The notes beneath the pieces are model-generated. The model ran no database searches. It saw only the letters and a program-made list of their open reading frames with translations, and had not been told where the DNA came from. A DNA stretch of 64,000 nucleotides from JADCGM01 sp943370355 (GTDB lineage Bacteria; Pseudomonadota; Alphaproteobacteria; Sphingomonadales; Sphingomonadaceae): positions 1-64,000 of the forward strand of contig CALRQP020000016.1 of assembly GCA_943370355.1 (NCBI GenBank), written 5' to 3'. The stretch's first letter is position 1. Each line of letters opens with the position of its first letter. Of this stretch, positions 47,449-55,744 are shown in pieces. Both the position numbers and the translations under genes were made by a program.

Positions 47449-48144
47449 TCAGGCCTTGGACTTGCCCATCTCGACGATGGTGCGGGCACCCTCGACGAAC
47501 TTCTTGGCGTCGGCGCTGCCGGCATCAAGCCGCTTGCTGATGTCCTCGGGCACAGCGACGCCGCGCTGTACGGCCGGGCGCGCCGCGATCGCGCCCATCC
47601 AGCGTTGCAGGTGCGTCAGCCCTTCGATGCTCGCGCCCGACCAGCTGTGCGTGCGCACCCAGCACCAGTTGGCGATGTCGGCGATGCTATAGTCGCCCGC
47701 CAGATATTCATTGGTTGCCAGATGCGTATCCAGCACCGTGAACAGCCGCCGGCACTCGCCCTGATAGCGGTCGATGGCCGGCTGGATCTTCTCGGGGAAG
47801 TAACGGAAGAACACATTGGCCTGTCCCATCATCGGCCCGATGCCGCCCATCTGGAACATCAGCCACTGCTCGACCCGGCTACTGCCTTGCGGATCCGACG
47901 GCATCAGCAGCCCGGTCTTGCGCGCGAGATAAGTCAGGCAGGCTCCGCTTTCGAACACCGCGAAGCCGTCATCAACGATGGCCGGCACCCGGCCATTCGG
48001 GCAGATCGCGAGATACCAGGGCTGCTTCTGCTCGGCCTTTTGCAGGTCGATCCGCCGCACCTCATAGGGCAGCCCCATCTCCTCGAGCGCGACCGACACC
48101 TTATACCCGTTGGGAGTCGCGGCAGTGTAGAGGGTCAGCGTCAC
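47449..48144 (-). CDS. Glutathione S-transferase family protein
   Basis: A 231-residue protein with an N-terminal thioredoxin fold (LTLYTAATPNGYKVSVALEEMGLPYEVRRIDL, then the cis-Pro NGRVPAIVDDGFAVFESGACLTYLA) and an all-alpha C-terminal domain (ATNEYLAGDYSIADIANWCWVR). The TPNGYK start places it nearer to the YfcG/YghU type, which act as disulfide reductases, than to classical GSTs. It is 64 bases from the MAPEG gene and 67 bases downstream of uvrC. Confidence 0.9.
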   Translation of the reverse strand: MTLTLYTAATPNGYKVSVALEEMGLPYEVRRIDLQKAEQKQPWYLAICPNGRVPAIVDDGFAVFESGACLTYLARKTGLLMPSDPQGSSRVEQWLMFQMGGIGPMMGQANVFFRYFPEKIQPAIDRYQGECRRLFTVLDTHLATNEYLAGDYSIADIANWCWVRTHSWSGASIEGLTHLQRWMGAIAARPAVQRGVAVPEDISKRLDAGSADAKKFVEGARTIVEMGKSKA

Positions 48145-48211
48145 AATTGGCCTTTCGCGGTTTGGGAGCAGTGTAGCGATCAGCGCCGACGCCTCAACCT
48201 GCCCAATCGGT

Positions 48212-50134
48212 TCAGCTGCCCGGGTGGAAGTGCTCGTAGATCGTCCGCGCCATGAGTTTCGAGATTCCCGGCGCCTTTTCCAGCGCCTCCAGCCCCGCGC
48301 CCTTCACGGCCTTGCCCGTGCCGAAATGCATGAGCAGCGCGCGCTTCCGCGCCGGGCCGATGCCCGGCACATCGTCGAGCGGCGAGGTCACCATCGATTT
48401 CGCGCGCTTGGCCCGATGCCCGCCGATCGCGAAACGGTGTGCCTCGTCGCGCAGCCGCTGCAGGTAGAACAGCAGCGGCGAATTGGGCGGCAGCGTCAGT
48501 TCCCGCCCGTTCGGCAGATGGAAGGTCTCGCGCCCGGCATTGCGGTCTGGTCCCTTGGCGACACCGACCACGCAGACCTGATGCACCCCAAGCTCGCCAA
48601 GCGCGTCCATGACCTGGCTCAGCTGCCCCTTGCCGCCGTCGATGAGCAGCAAATCGGGCCACTCGCCGCCGGTACGATCGGGATCCTCTTTCTCCAGCCG
48701 TGCGAATCGCCGCGTCAGCATCGCCTTCATCATCGCGAAATCGTCGCCGGGCGTGATCGACTCGTCCTTCATATTGAACTTGCGATAGGCCGATTTGCGG
48801 AAGCCCTCCGGCCCCGCGACGATCATCGCGCCGAGCGCATTCGTGCCCATGATGTGCGAATTGTCATAGACTTCGATGCGCTGCGGCGGGCTGGCGAGGT
48901 CGAACAGCTCGGCCACTTCGCGCAGCAGCCGCGTCTGTGTAGCACCCTCGGCGAGCCGCCGGTCGAGCGCTTCGACGGCGTTGCGCCGCGCCTGATCGAC
49001 CATGCGCTTCGCCGATCCGCGTTGCGGCACCCGGATCGTGACGCGCCGCCCGGCGCGCTCCGACAGCGCTTCCGCGAGCAGGTCCGCCTCGGCGAGCGGC
49101 CGGTCGAGCAGCAGTTCGCGCGGCGGCGGCACATCGTCGTAGAATTGCGGCAGGAAGGACAGCAGCACCTCGTCCTCCTCCATCTCGGCGGTATGCGACG
49201 GGAAGAAGGCGCGATGCCCCCAATTCTGCCCGCCGCGCACGAAAAACGCCTGGATGCACATCTGCCCGCTGTTCGACGCGAGCGCGATGACATCGGCATC
49301 GGCAGCATCACCCGCCGAGATCGCCTGCTGGCCCTGAATGTATGTGAGCGCGCGCAGCCGGTCGCGGACGAGCGCGGCGCGCTCGAAATCCAGCGCCTTC
49401 GCGGCCTCCTCCATGGCGGCCCCGAGCTTGCGCTGTACCTCCTGCGATTTGCCGCCGAGGAAGCCCTTCGCGTCGGCGACCAGTTCGGCATAGCCAGCGG
49501 CATCGATTCGCCCGACGCAGGGCGCGCTGCAGCGCCGGATCTGGTGCAGCAGGCAGGGGCGCGAGCGATTCGCGAAGAAACTGTCAGTGCAGCTCCGCAG
49601 CAGGAACACCTTCTGCAGCGCATTGAGCGTCGTGTTCACCGCACCCGCGCTCGCGAACGGGCCATAGAACACGCCCTTGCCGGTCCGTGCGCCGCGATGT
49701 TTCGAGATGCGCGGAAAATCATGATCCTCGCGCAGGAAGATGAACGGGAAGCTCTTGTCGTCGCGCAGCAGAACGTTGAAGGCTGGCCGGAACCGCTTGA
49801 TGAGCTGCGCCTCGAGTAGCAGAGCCTCGGCCTCGGTCGCCGTCGTCACGATCGTCATCGACCGGGTCAGCGACACCATGCGCTGCAGCCGGCGGGGCAG
49901 GCGGGCAACCTGCACATAGTTGGTGACACGCGCCTTCAGGCCCTTGGCCTTGCCGACGTAGAGCACTTCGCCCGCGGCATCGAGCATGCGGTACACACCC
50001 GGCCGCGACGGCAGGGTTTTCAGCACGTTGCGAATGGCAGCTGTACCGATTTCTAAATCCGGCGCGTCGCGCCCGCGCACCGCATAGGCCGATTGCTCTT
50101 CGGAAAACCGGTCGGAGAGAGGGGGTTCGGCCAT
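48212..50134 (-). CDS. uvrC: Excinuclease ABC subunit C
   Basis: A 640-residue UvrC, near the E. coli length of 610. It makes both incisions around bulky DNA lesions with UvrAB. The N-terminal GIY-YIG nuclease is GVYRMLDAAGEVLYVGKAKGLKARV (about residues 46-70). Four clustered cysteines (CTDSFF, CLLHQIRRCSAPC) may bind an iron-sulfur cluster. The UVR domain is EEAAKALDFERAALVRDRLR (about 250). The C-terminal RNase-H-like nuclease has IEVYDNSHIMG and LLLIDGGKGQL, ending with helix-hairpin-helix DVPGIGPARKRALLMHFG. No SOS box was evident upstream. Confidence 0.96.
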   Translation of the reverse strand: MAEPPLSDRFSEEQSAYAVRGRDAPDLEIGTAAIRNVLKTLPSRPGVYRMLDAAGEVLYVGKAKGLKARVTNYVQVARLPRRLQRMVSLTRSMTIVTTATEAEALLLEAQLIKRFRPAFNVLLRDDKSFPFIFLREDHDFPRISKHRGARTGKGVFYGPFASAGAVNTTLNALQKVFLLRSCTDSFFANRSRPCLLHQIRRCSAPCVGRIDAAGYAELVADAKGFLGGKSQEVQRKLGAAMEEAAKALDFERAALVRDRLRALTYIQGQQAISAGDAADADVIALASNSGQMCIQAFFVRGGQNWGHRAFFPSHTAEMEEDEVLLSFLPQFYDDVPPPRELLLDRPLAEADLLAEALSERAGRRVTIRVPQRGSAKRMVDQARRNAVEALDRRLAEGATQTRLLREVAELFDLASPPQRIEVYDNSHIMGTNALGAMIVAGPEGFRKSAYRKFNMKDESITPGDDFAMMKAMLTRRFARLEKEDPDRTGGEWPDLLLIDGGKGQLSQVMDALGELGVHQVCVVGVAKGPDRNAGRETFHLPNGRELTLPPNSPLLFYLQRLRDEAHRFAIGGHRAKRAKSMVTSPLDDVPGIGPARKRALLMHFGTGKAVKGAGLEALEKAPGISKLMARTIYEHFHPGS

Positions 50135-50367
50135 GGCATTCCCATCTAGGAGTCGGACGCGACCGGCTCAAGCGACGTGCAGGGATTTATCCCCGGCACC
50201 TGTGGATAAGTCTGTGCCTTCTGCGGGGAGGAAGTGCGCCGGCAAGCGGCGCGCGCAAGCCGCGCCTTGCCTGCCGCAATTTTCGGCACCCGCCCATCCG
50301 GGCGGCTGGCGGAGCGCGATCCGGTAACGTAATGAAATGCTGAACAACACTCTCGGGGGAGACAAAC

Positions 50368-50811
50368 ATGCAGGTCGGACCGCGCGCAAAGGCGTTGATC
50401 AAATCCTATGAGCAATGCCGGCTCACCTCCTACATGCCGACGCCCAATGACGTGCCGACGATCGGCTGGGGTTCGACGGGTCATGACATCGTTATGGGGA
50501 TGACCTGGACCCAGGCGCAGTGCGACGCGCGTTTCGATTCGGACATCGCCAAATTTGCCGCCGGGGTCGAGGCGGCGCTTGGCGGCGCGCCAACACTCCC
50601 TCGCGAGTTCGGCGCGATGGTCAGCCTTGCCTACAACATCGGCACCGGCGCGTTCGCCTCCTCGACGCTGCTCAAGAAGCACAAAGCCGGCGATAAAGCC
50701 GGGGCGGCAGCAGAGTTTGGCAAGTGGAACAAGCAGGCTGGCAAGGTGCTGAACGGCCTGACCAAACGCCGTGCGGCAGAAGCCGCGCTTTATCTCGATC
50801 CCACGGCCTGA
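50368..50811 (+). CDS. GH24 lysozyme (endolysin-like)
   Basis: A 147-residue T4/P22-type lysozyme. Glu15 in SYEQCRLTSY is the catalytic acid, with Asp28 and Thr31 in PNDVPTIGWG following, the typical GH24 PTxxDVPTIGxG block; MVSLAYNIGTGAF and FGKWNKQAGKVLNGLTKRRAAEAALY match the C-terminal lobe. There is no signal peptide, so export would need a holin or lysis. No holin, spanin or phage structural gene is nearby, so it appears to be a stray or domesticated endolysin. GGGGGAGA lies just upstream. Confidence 0.92.
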   Translation: MQVGPRAKALIKSYEQCRLTSYMPTPNDVPTIGWGSTGHDIVMGMTWTQAQCDARFDSDIAKFAAGVEAALGGAPTLPREFGAMVSLAYNIGTGAFASSTLLKKHKAGDKAGAAAEFGKWNKQAGKVLNGLTKRRAAEAALYLDPTA

Positions 50812-50850
50812 CGCTCGACGCCGCCCGGCGCGTCGTCTAGACGGCGCGCC

Positions 50851-51609
50851 ATGACACCCGAGTTCGGCAGTCCGCGCACCGCGATCGTCACGGGCGGCGC
50901 CAAGCGCATCGGCGCGGTGCTGGCCCGCGCCCTGGCAGCCGATGGCTGGCGCGTTCTCATCCACTGCAACAACTCGCGCGCCGAGGCCGATGCGCTTGCG
51001 GCAGAGATCGGCGCCTCGGTCGTTCAGGCCGACCTTGCCGACCCATCGGCTGCTGCCACAATCATGGCTGCCGTACCGGACGACGCGCCAGCCGGCCTGC
51101 TCGTAAACAATGCGTCGCTGTTCGAATATGACACGCTCACCGACTTCAGCATCGAGCGGTGGGACCGGCAGCATGCGGTCAATCTCCGCGCGCCGGCCCT
51201 GCTGACCCAGGCTTTCGCCGCAGCGCTGCCCGCGGCGGCCAACGGTCTTGTCGTAAACATGCTCGACGCCAAGCTCTCCAGCCTCAATCCCGACTATTTC
51301 AGCTACACGGTGAGCAAGGCGGGGCTCATGGCAGTAACCGAGCTTGCGGCACGCGCCCTTTCGCCTTGCATCCGGGTCAATGGCATCGCACCGGCAGTGA
51401 CGATGGTCAGCGGCCCGCAGAGCCGCGAGAATTTCGACGCGGCGCACCGCCATAATCCGCTTGGGCGCGGTGTCACCGCCGACGATATTGTCGCGACCTT
51501 GCGTTACATCATCGCGACGCCGACCCTCGATGCGCAGGTCGTGACACTCGATTCCGGGCAGCGCCTGTTCGGCATGCCGCGTGACGTAGCTTTCATGGTG
51601 GACCAATGA
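50851..51609 (+). CDS. SDR-family pteridine reductase-like protein (FolM type)
   Basis: A 252-residue short-chain dehydrogenase. It has the Rossmann motif AIVTGGAKRIGAVLARALA, NNAS in the central strand, and the catalytic YxxxK in DYFSYTVSKAGL with the upstream Asp/Ser region NMLDAKLSS. The segments RIG, LDAKLSSLNPDYFSYTVSKAGL and GIAPA resemble FolM/PTR1 pteridine reductases, and the gene overlaps folB by 4 bases, which supports a role in reducing dihydromonapterin or dihydrofolate. Confidence 0.85.
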   Translation: MTPEFGSPRTAIVTGGAKRIGAVLARALAADGWRVLIHCNNSRAEADALAAEIGASVVQADLADPSAAATIMAAVPDDAPAGLLVNNASLFEYDTLTDFSIERWDRQHAVNLRAPALLTQAFAAALPAAANGLVVNMLDAKLSSLNPDYFSYTVSKAGLMAVTELAARALSPCIRVNGIAPAVTMVSGPQSRENFDAAHRHNPLGRGVTADDIVATLRYIIATPTLDAQVVTLDSGQRLFGMPRDVAFMVDQ

Positions 51610-52004
51610 ACTTGTCAGATTTGCAGGGACTGGTGCCCGACACGCTCGCGCCGCGCTTCCGCAAAATTTTCCTCGAAGATTATGATCTCGACGTTGATAT
51701 CGGCTTTCATGATTTCGAGATCGGAACGCCGCAGCGACTGCGCGTCAATGTCGAGGTCTGGCTCGACGAATCGGCTTTTCCAACATGCGATAAGGTCGAT
51801 GCAGCGTGGAATTATGACTATCTGCGCACGTCGATCGGCGAGGTCGCGCGCGCGCGCCGTTACAACCTGCAGGAGACCTTCTGCCGCACGGTTTATGACC
51901 TGGTCGCGGCGCGCAAGGGCGTGACGGCGCTGAGGGTGTCGACGCGCAAGCCTGACATCTATCCGGACTGCAAGGCCGTCGGCGTGTCGCTCAGTTCGTT
52001 CTGA
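51606..52004 (+). CDS. folB: Dihydroneopterin aldolase
   Basis: A 132-residue FolB-family protein. IFLEDYDLDVDIGFHDFEIGTPQRLRVNVEVWLD is the first half of the tunnelling fold, with the catalytic region YDYLRTSIGEVARARRYNLQETFCRTVYDLVAARKG including the Glu and Tyr side chains usual in the family. Folate biosynthesis: cleaves dihydroneopterin to 6-hydroxymethyl-dihydropterin. It is co-translated behind the pteridine reductase (ATGA overlap). Its stop overlaps the convergent exported-protein gene by 14 bases. Confidence 0.9.
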   Translation: MNLSDLQGLVPDTLAPRFRKIFLEDYDLDVDIGFHDFEIGTPQRLRVNVEVWLDESAFPTCDKVDAAWNYDYLRTSIGEVARARRYNLQETFCRTVYDLVAARKGVTALRVSTRKPDIYPDCKAVGVSLSSF

Positions 52005-52836
52005 GCGTCCGGCCGCATTTGCCAAGCGAGTCCACGACGAATCGATAATCCTCCGCGGTTGCGGCTTGCGATGCGGCATCCGGCCCACCCGCGACGCCGG
52101 CCGGCAGCGCTGAGGGCAGGGTGCAGGCGAGCCGGTACCAGAGCAAGGTCTGCGGCGGGATCGGCTTTGCCGCCTCGTCGATGACGTCGCCGGTCGCCAG
52201 CGAATAGCTTTTCGGCTGGCCCGGCCGCGACAGCACGACGAGCGACACCGGGCGCTGCGTTGCCGTTGCAAGGAAAATTTGCGTCTCGGCTTCGCCCGGA
52301 ATGCTGCCGGGCACATGGAAGGCATTGGCGATGCCGGTGACGCGGAACGTCCGCAGCTCGGGATCGCGCGCTTCGGTCAGGATCCGCCGCACGGTCGCCT
52401 CGGCGCTCGCCGTCGCGGCGATCTGGCTGTTCGGTCCGGTCAATAGTATCTGGTCCTCCCGCCCCGAAACGGGTCGCGCGAACAGCAACACAGCCGCGCC
52501 TTTGAGTTTTGGCGGCTTCCCCTTGGCGTCGGCTTTGGTCTCCCAAAGATATTTCACGACAGGCGCGACCGCGCTCGGGGCTGCGATCGCCGCCTGCACG
52601 CTCGCCTCGACCAGGACACGTACGCGACCGGGCGAAACGTCCGGCGCATCTTTGGCGCTCAGCCGGTCCGCCTTGGTGACGGTGCCCCGCAGGATCGCAG
52701 GTGCGCCGAGTGTCAGATCAGCGAGATCGCTATAACCCTCGACAGAGAACGCTTGCGGCGGCGCTTCGCGCGCTCCAGCCGGTCCCAGAGCAAGCGCGGC
52801 GAGGGGCAGGAGCGCCAGTTTCGCTGCAAATTTCAT
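51991..52836 (-). CDS. Exported protein of unknown function
   Basis: A 281-residue protein with an N-terminal signal peptide (MKFAAKLALLPLAALALGPAGA). The mature chain is largely beta-strand and Ala/Pro-rich, with no cysteine pair until the C-terminal region, where CTLPSALPAG and KCGRTLRTN hold one cysteine each, probably disulfide-bonded. I do not recognise a family. GGAGAGAG lies before the ATG at 52836; a second ATG directly upstream is possible. It converges on folB with a 14-base overlap. Confidence 0.7.
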   Translation of the reverse strand: MKFAAKLALLPLAALALGPAGAREAPPQAFSVEGYSDLADLTLGAPAILRGTVTKADRLSAKDAPDVSPGRVRVLVEASVQAAIAAPSAVAPVVKYLWETKADAKGKPPKLKGAAVLLFARPVSGREDQILLTGPNSQIAATASAEATVRRILTEARDPELRTFRVTGIANAFHVPGSIPGEAETQIFLATATQRPVSLVVLSRPGQPKSYSLATGDVIDEAAKPIPPQTLLWYRLACTLPSALPAGVAGGPDAASQAATAEDYRFVVDSLGKCGRTLRTN

Positions 52837-52839
52837 CAT

Positions 52840-53170
52840 GGCTCTCTCCAGGCCGCCGGGGGGCGCGCGCATTTTCCGGGCTTCCCTGTCACGCAACCGA
52901 AACGCGCACGAGGGATTTAGCTAAGCAACGTGGGCAACGAAAGCGGGTTGCGAGCGCAAGGGCGCTTGGTTAGTAGTTGCGCAAGGGATGGGTTAACGAG
53001 ATCGCCTGTTCCTGTTCGTTTCGTCGCATGCCGCTCCGACGCAGCTTTGTTGCGTAGCAGTTTTCGGCGGTTCCCGTCCCGGCCTATGAGGGTAGTCCGG
53101 ACAAAAGGCGGAGCTGTTGAAGGCCGGATCGGCGACCCGGGGTTTTTAGGAGGGAGTTTCGCGCAGCACT
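52840..53170. other. Intergenic region upstream of tonB, no gene seen
   Basis: No supported coding region. The right part is the leader of the tonB operon; it contains the strong ribosome-binding site AGGAGGGAG at 53148-53156, 14 bases before the ATG at 53171, and a short T-run (53143-53147) behind a GC-rich imperfect dyad which might act as an attenuator. No Fur-like box was recognised. Confidence 0.35.
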
Positions 53171-53818
53171 ATGGCATTCGCGGACCAACCAGCAATGAGC
53201 AACCAGCGGATGGTGGGACTGGGCATCGTTGCCCTGCTCCACGTCTTTTTGGGATATGCTTTCGTGACCGGACTTGCCCTGAAGGCAGTCAAGGTCATCG
53301 TCGCGCCGATCGAGGCGGTCGAGATCAAGGACGAGAAGAAGCCGGACGAGCCACCGCCGCCGCCGCCGAAGCTCGACGACATCCCGCCGTTCGTGCCGCC
53401 GCCGATGGTTTCGGTCGAAACCGTCGCACCGCCGCCGCCGATGGTCGTGCAGGCCGTGCGCCCGCCGCCGCCGATCATTACACCAACCGCACCGCCGAAC
53501 CCGCCGCCGGCTGGTCCCACCACCCCTGCAACGCCGAAGGGCAAGCTGGGTGCAACGATCACCACCGACGACTATCCCGAAGCGTCGATCCGCGCCGAGG
53601 AAGAAGGCGTAACCAAGGTTCAGTACGAGGTCGGTGTTGATGGCCGCGTTGTGGCCGGCAGCTGCCAGATCACGTCGTCGAGCGGTCATGACCGCCTCGA
53701 CAAGCGGACCTGCGAACTCGTCGAGCGGCGCTTCCGGTTCAATCCGGCGCTCATGAACGGCACACCCGTCAAGGCTGGTCGTGCTCAGGCTGTTCGCTGG
53801 CAGATTCCGAAGAACTGA
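53171..53818 (+). CDS. tonB: TonB energy transducer
   Basis: A 215-residue TonB. Residues about 14-38 are the membrane anchor that docks with ExbB/ExbD. Residues about 60-125 form a proline-rich periplasmic spacer with five-proline and PPPPM repeats. The C-terminal TonB domain begins GKLGATITTDDYPEASIRAEEEGVTKVQYEVGVDGRV and ends RRFRFNPALMNGTPVKAGRAQAVRWQIP. It couples the proton gradient to outer-membrane TonB-dependent receptors. It heads the operon tonB-exbB-exbD-exbD. A second ATG at 53195 could also start it. Confidence 0.95.
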   Translation: MAFADQPAMSNQRMVGLGIVALLHVFLGYAFVTGLALKAVKVIVAPIEAVEIKDEKKPDEPPPPPPKLDDIPPFVPPPMVSVETVAPPPPMVVQAVRPPPPIITPTAPPNPPPAGPTTPATPKGKLGATITTDDYPEASIRAEEEGVTKVQYEVGVDGRVVAGSCQITSSSGHDRLDKRTCELVERRFRFNPALMNGTPVKAGRAQAVRWQIPKN

Positions 53819-53866
53819 TTTTTCCGACCAACTCAATTCGAACCGATCGCAGAGGGACAATAACCC

Positions 53867-54550
53867 ATGGAAACCGTAGCAACCGAGAACCCATATGGCC
53901 TGGTGGCCGCACTGCAGCAGGGCGGTATCATCGCCCAGAGCGTGTTCGGCATCCTCGTCTTCATGTCGCTGGTGAGCTGGTACATCATCTTCACCAAATA
54001 TTGGGATCAGCGCAAAGTCCTCAACGAAGCCAAGGACATCGACAAGAAGTTCTGGACTGCACCGAGCCTGCGCGACGGCGCGGCGAAGCTGCCCAAGGAC
54101 TCGGCGTTCCGCCAGCTGGCCGAAGACGGCCTGCGCGCCGCCGATCACCACGAAGGTAAGCTCACCGACAAGATCGATGAGAATGAGTGGGTGACGATGT
54201 CGCTGCAGCGCTCGAACCAGACGATCACGTCGAAGCTCCAGTCGGGCCTCGCCTTCCTCGCCTCGGTCGGTTCGACTTCGCCGTTCATCGGTCTGTTCGG
54301 CACCGTCGTCGGCATCTATCGCGCGCTGATCAACATCGGCATCGCGGGTCAGGCCTCGATCGACAAGGTCGCCGGTCCGGTCGGTGAAGCGCTGATCATG
54401 ACCGCGCTCGGTCTCGCCGTCGCCGTTCCCGCGGTGCTTGGCTACAACTGGCTGATCCGTCGCAACAAGGACATCACCGAGAAGCTCAACCATTTCGCGT
54501 CCGATCTTCACGGCTTCATGATGTCGGGCAGCAAGGTCGCGACCAAGTAA
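53867..54550 (+). CDS. exbB: ExbB proton channel protein
   Basis: A 227-residue MotA/TolQ/ExbB protein with three membrane helices. The first is near residues 18-38 (IIAQSVFGILVFMSLVSWYIIF); the other two are in the C-terminal half (LASVGSTSPFIGLFGTVVGIYRALINIG and GEALIMTALGLAVAVPAVLGYNWL), the signature of this family. It forms the pentameric stator that surrounds ExbD. It is 48 bases downstream of tonB and 62 upstream of the first exbD. Confidence 0.95.
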   Translation: METVATENPYGLVAALQQGGIIAQSVFGILVFMSLVSWYIIFTKYWDQRKVLNEAKDIDKKFWTAPSLRDGAAKLPKDSAFRQLAEDGLRAADHHEGKLTDKIDENEWVTMSLQRSNQTITSKLQSGLAFLASVGSTSPFIGLFGTVVGIYRALINIGIAGQASIDKVAGPVGEALIMTALGLAVAVPAVLGYNWLIRRNKDITEKLNHFASDLHGFMMSGSKVATK

Positions 54551-54612
54551 TCGAGGCATGCCGGGCGGGGCGCAGGCCCTGCCCGGTGTCCCGAAGGAAA
54601 GGACCTTAACCC

Positions 54613-55083
54613 ATGGCCATGAGTACCGGGCCGGCAGAGGGCGGCGATGAAGCCCCGATGTCCGACATCAATACGACGCCGCTCGTCGACGTCATGCTGG
54701 TGTTGCTGATCATCTTCCTCATCACTGTTCCCGTCGTCGTCCAGACCGTGACGCTGAAACTTCCGACCGTCCGCAATCAGGTGACGGTCACCAAGCCCGA
54801 GAATGTGCTGATCTCGATCGACCGCAACTGCGATGTCTATTGGGGCCTGCAGAAGTTCGGCTCGACGCAGGAAATCCTCGACAAGGCCGTCAGCCATCTG
54901 ACGTCCGAAATCGATCGCCTGAAGGCGGCCGGCAAGCCGATCGAACTTCCGGAAGTCCATATTCGCGGCGACGCGAACATGGAATATCGTTGCGCTGGCA
55001 AGGTGATCTTCCTGATGCAGCGCGCCGGCTACCAGAAGATCGGTTTCATCTCCGAACCGCCCCCGGGCGGCGTGACGCGCTAG
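54613..55083 (+). CDS. exbD: ExbD proton channel protein, first copy
   Basis: A 156-residue ExbD/TolR. The protein starts with a short cytoplasmic tail (MSDINTTPLVD), has one membrane helix about 22-42 containing the functional Asp (PLVDVMLVLLIIFLITVPVV), and a periplasmic domain. An unusual feature is the CDVYWG segment and C-terminal MEYRCAGKVIFLMQRAGYQ with cysteines that may form a disulfide. AAGGAAAGG precedes the ATG. It is followed 12 bases later by a second exbD. Confidence 0.94.
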   Translation: MAMSTGPAEGGDEAPMSDINTTPLVDVMLVLLIIFLITVPVVVQTVTLKLPTVRNQVTVTKPENVLISIDRNCDVYWGLQKFGSTQEILDKAVSHLTSEIDRLKAAGKPIELPEVHIRGDANMEYRCAGKVIFLMQRAGYQKIGFISEPPPGGVTR

Positions 55084-55095
55084 GAGTAGTTTAAC

Positions 55096-55518
55096 ATGGC
55101 AATGGCAGCAGCATCGGCCGAAGGCGAGCCGATGATGGATATCAACACCACGCCGCTGATCGACGTGATGCTGGTGTTGCTCATCATGTTCATCATCACC
55201 ATTCCGATCCAGACGCATGCCGTGAAGCTCGACCTGCCGATCAACGACCCGAACGCCAAGCCTCCCGAGGTGATGCCGACGGTCAACCTGCTCGAGGTCG
55301 ACTTTCTGAACGACATCTACTGGAACAAGCAGAAGGTCACGATGCCGACGCTGAAATATTATCTGCGTACGTCGGCAGCGATCGTCCCGGAGCCCGAGCT
55401 TCACCTGAAGCCCGATGCGCTGGCACGTTACGAAACCGTCGATCAGGTCATGGCCGCCGCCCAGCAGGCCGGCGTCACCAAGATGGGCTTCGTCGGCAAC
55501 GAGGCCTACGCGCAATAA
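55096..55518 (+). CDS. exbD: ExbD proton channel protein, second copy
   Basis: A 140-residue ExbD/TolR paralogue with the same plan: MMDINTTPLIDVMLVLLIMFIITIPIQ holds the membrane helix with the proton-carrying Asp, then a periplasmic domain (VNLLEVDFLNDIYWNKQKV, VMAAAQQAGVTKMGFVGN). Two tandem exbD genes behind exbB are usual in sphingomonads and xanthomonads, where both ExbD proteins can be needed for iron uptake or infection. A terminator follows at 55542. Confidence 0.94.
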   Translation: MAMAAASAEGEPMMDINTTPLIDVMLVLLIMFIITIPIQTHAVKLDLPINDPNAKPPEVMPTVNLLEVDFLNDIYWNKQKVTMPTLKYYLRTSAAIVPEPELHLKPDALARYETVDQVMAAAQQAGVTKMGFVGNEAYAQ

Positions 55519-55541
55519 GATTCGCGAAAGCGGGCAAAGAG

Positions 55542-55568
55542 GGGCGGGCCGCAAGGTCCGCCCTTTTT
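55542..55568 (+). terminator. Rho-independent terminator of the tonB operon
   Basis: Nine-base stem (55542-55550 with 55555-55563, one G-U pair), GCAA tetraloop, followed directly by TTTTT at 55564-55568. It ends the tonB-exbB-exbD-exbD transcript. Confidence 0.9.
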
Positions 55569-55574
55569 CGTGGA

Positions 55575-55740
55575 ATGCCCACCCCCGCCCGCTCAGGCGA
55601 CGCCTGAGTCGCCTCCCCCTTCTAGGGGGAGGAGGGGGCGCGGCCAGCCGCCGCCACGTTCAGGCAAAAGAGAAGACACCATCCGTCCTCCGCCCCCTGC
55701 AAGGGGGAGGCGAGTCGGCGGCAGCCGACCGGGAGGGGGC
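55575..55740. repeat. G/C-rich palindromic intergenic repeat, copy 5
   Basis: Located between the tonB-operon terminator and the convergent metalloprotease gene. It contains palindromes such as CTCAGGCGACGCCTGAG (55592-55608), a CCTCCCCCTTCTAGGGGGAGG unit (55611-55632) and CGGCTGC-type arms near 55715-55745, with the same C-tract/G-tract style as the other copies. Confidence 0.7.
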
Positions 55741-55744
55741 TGCA

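Noticed and set aside
48224..49819. A 531-codon open frame antisense to uvrC
   Set aside because: The uvrC frame is complete with GIY-YIG, UVR and HhH motifs; the antisense protein is Arg/His-rich without known features, typical of GC-rich shadow frames.
53101..53160. Complete attenuator in front of tonB
   Set aside because: The GC-rich dyad before the T-run is short and imperfect; it is mentioned only as a possibility in the intergenic entry.
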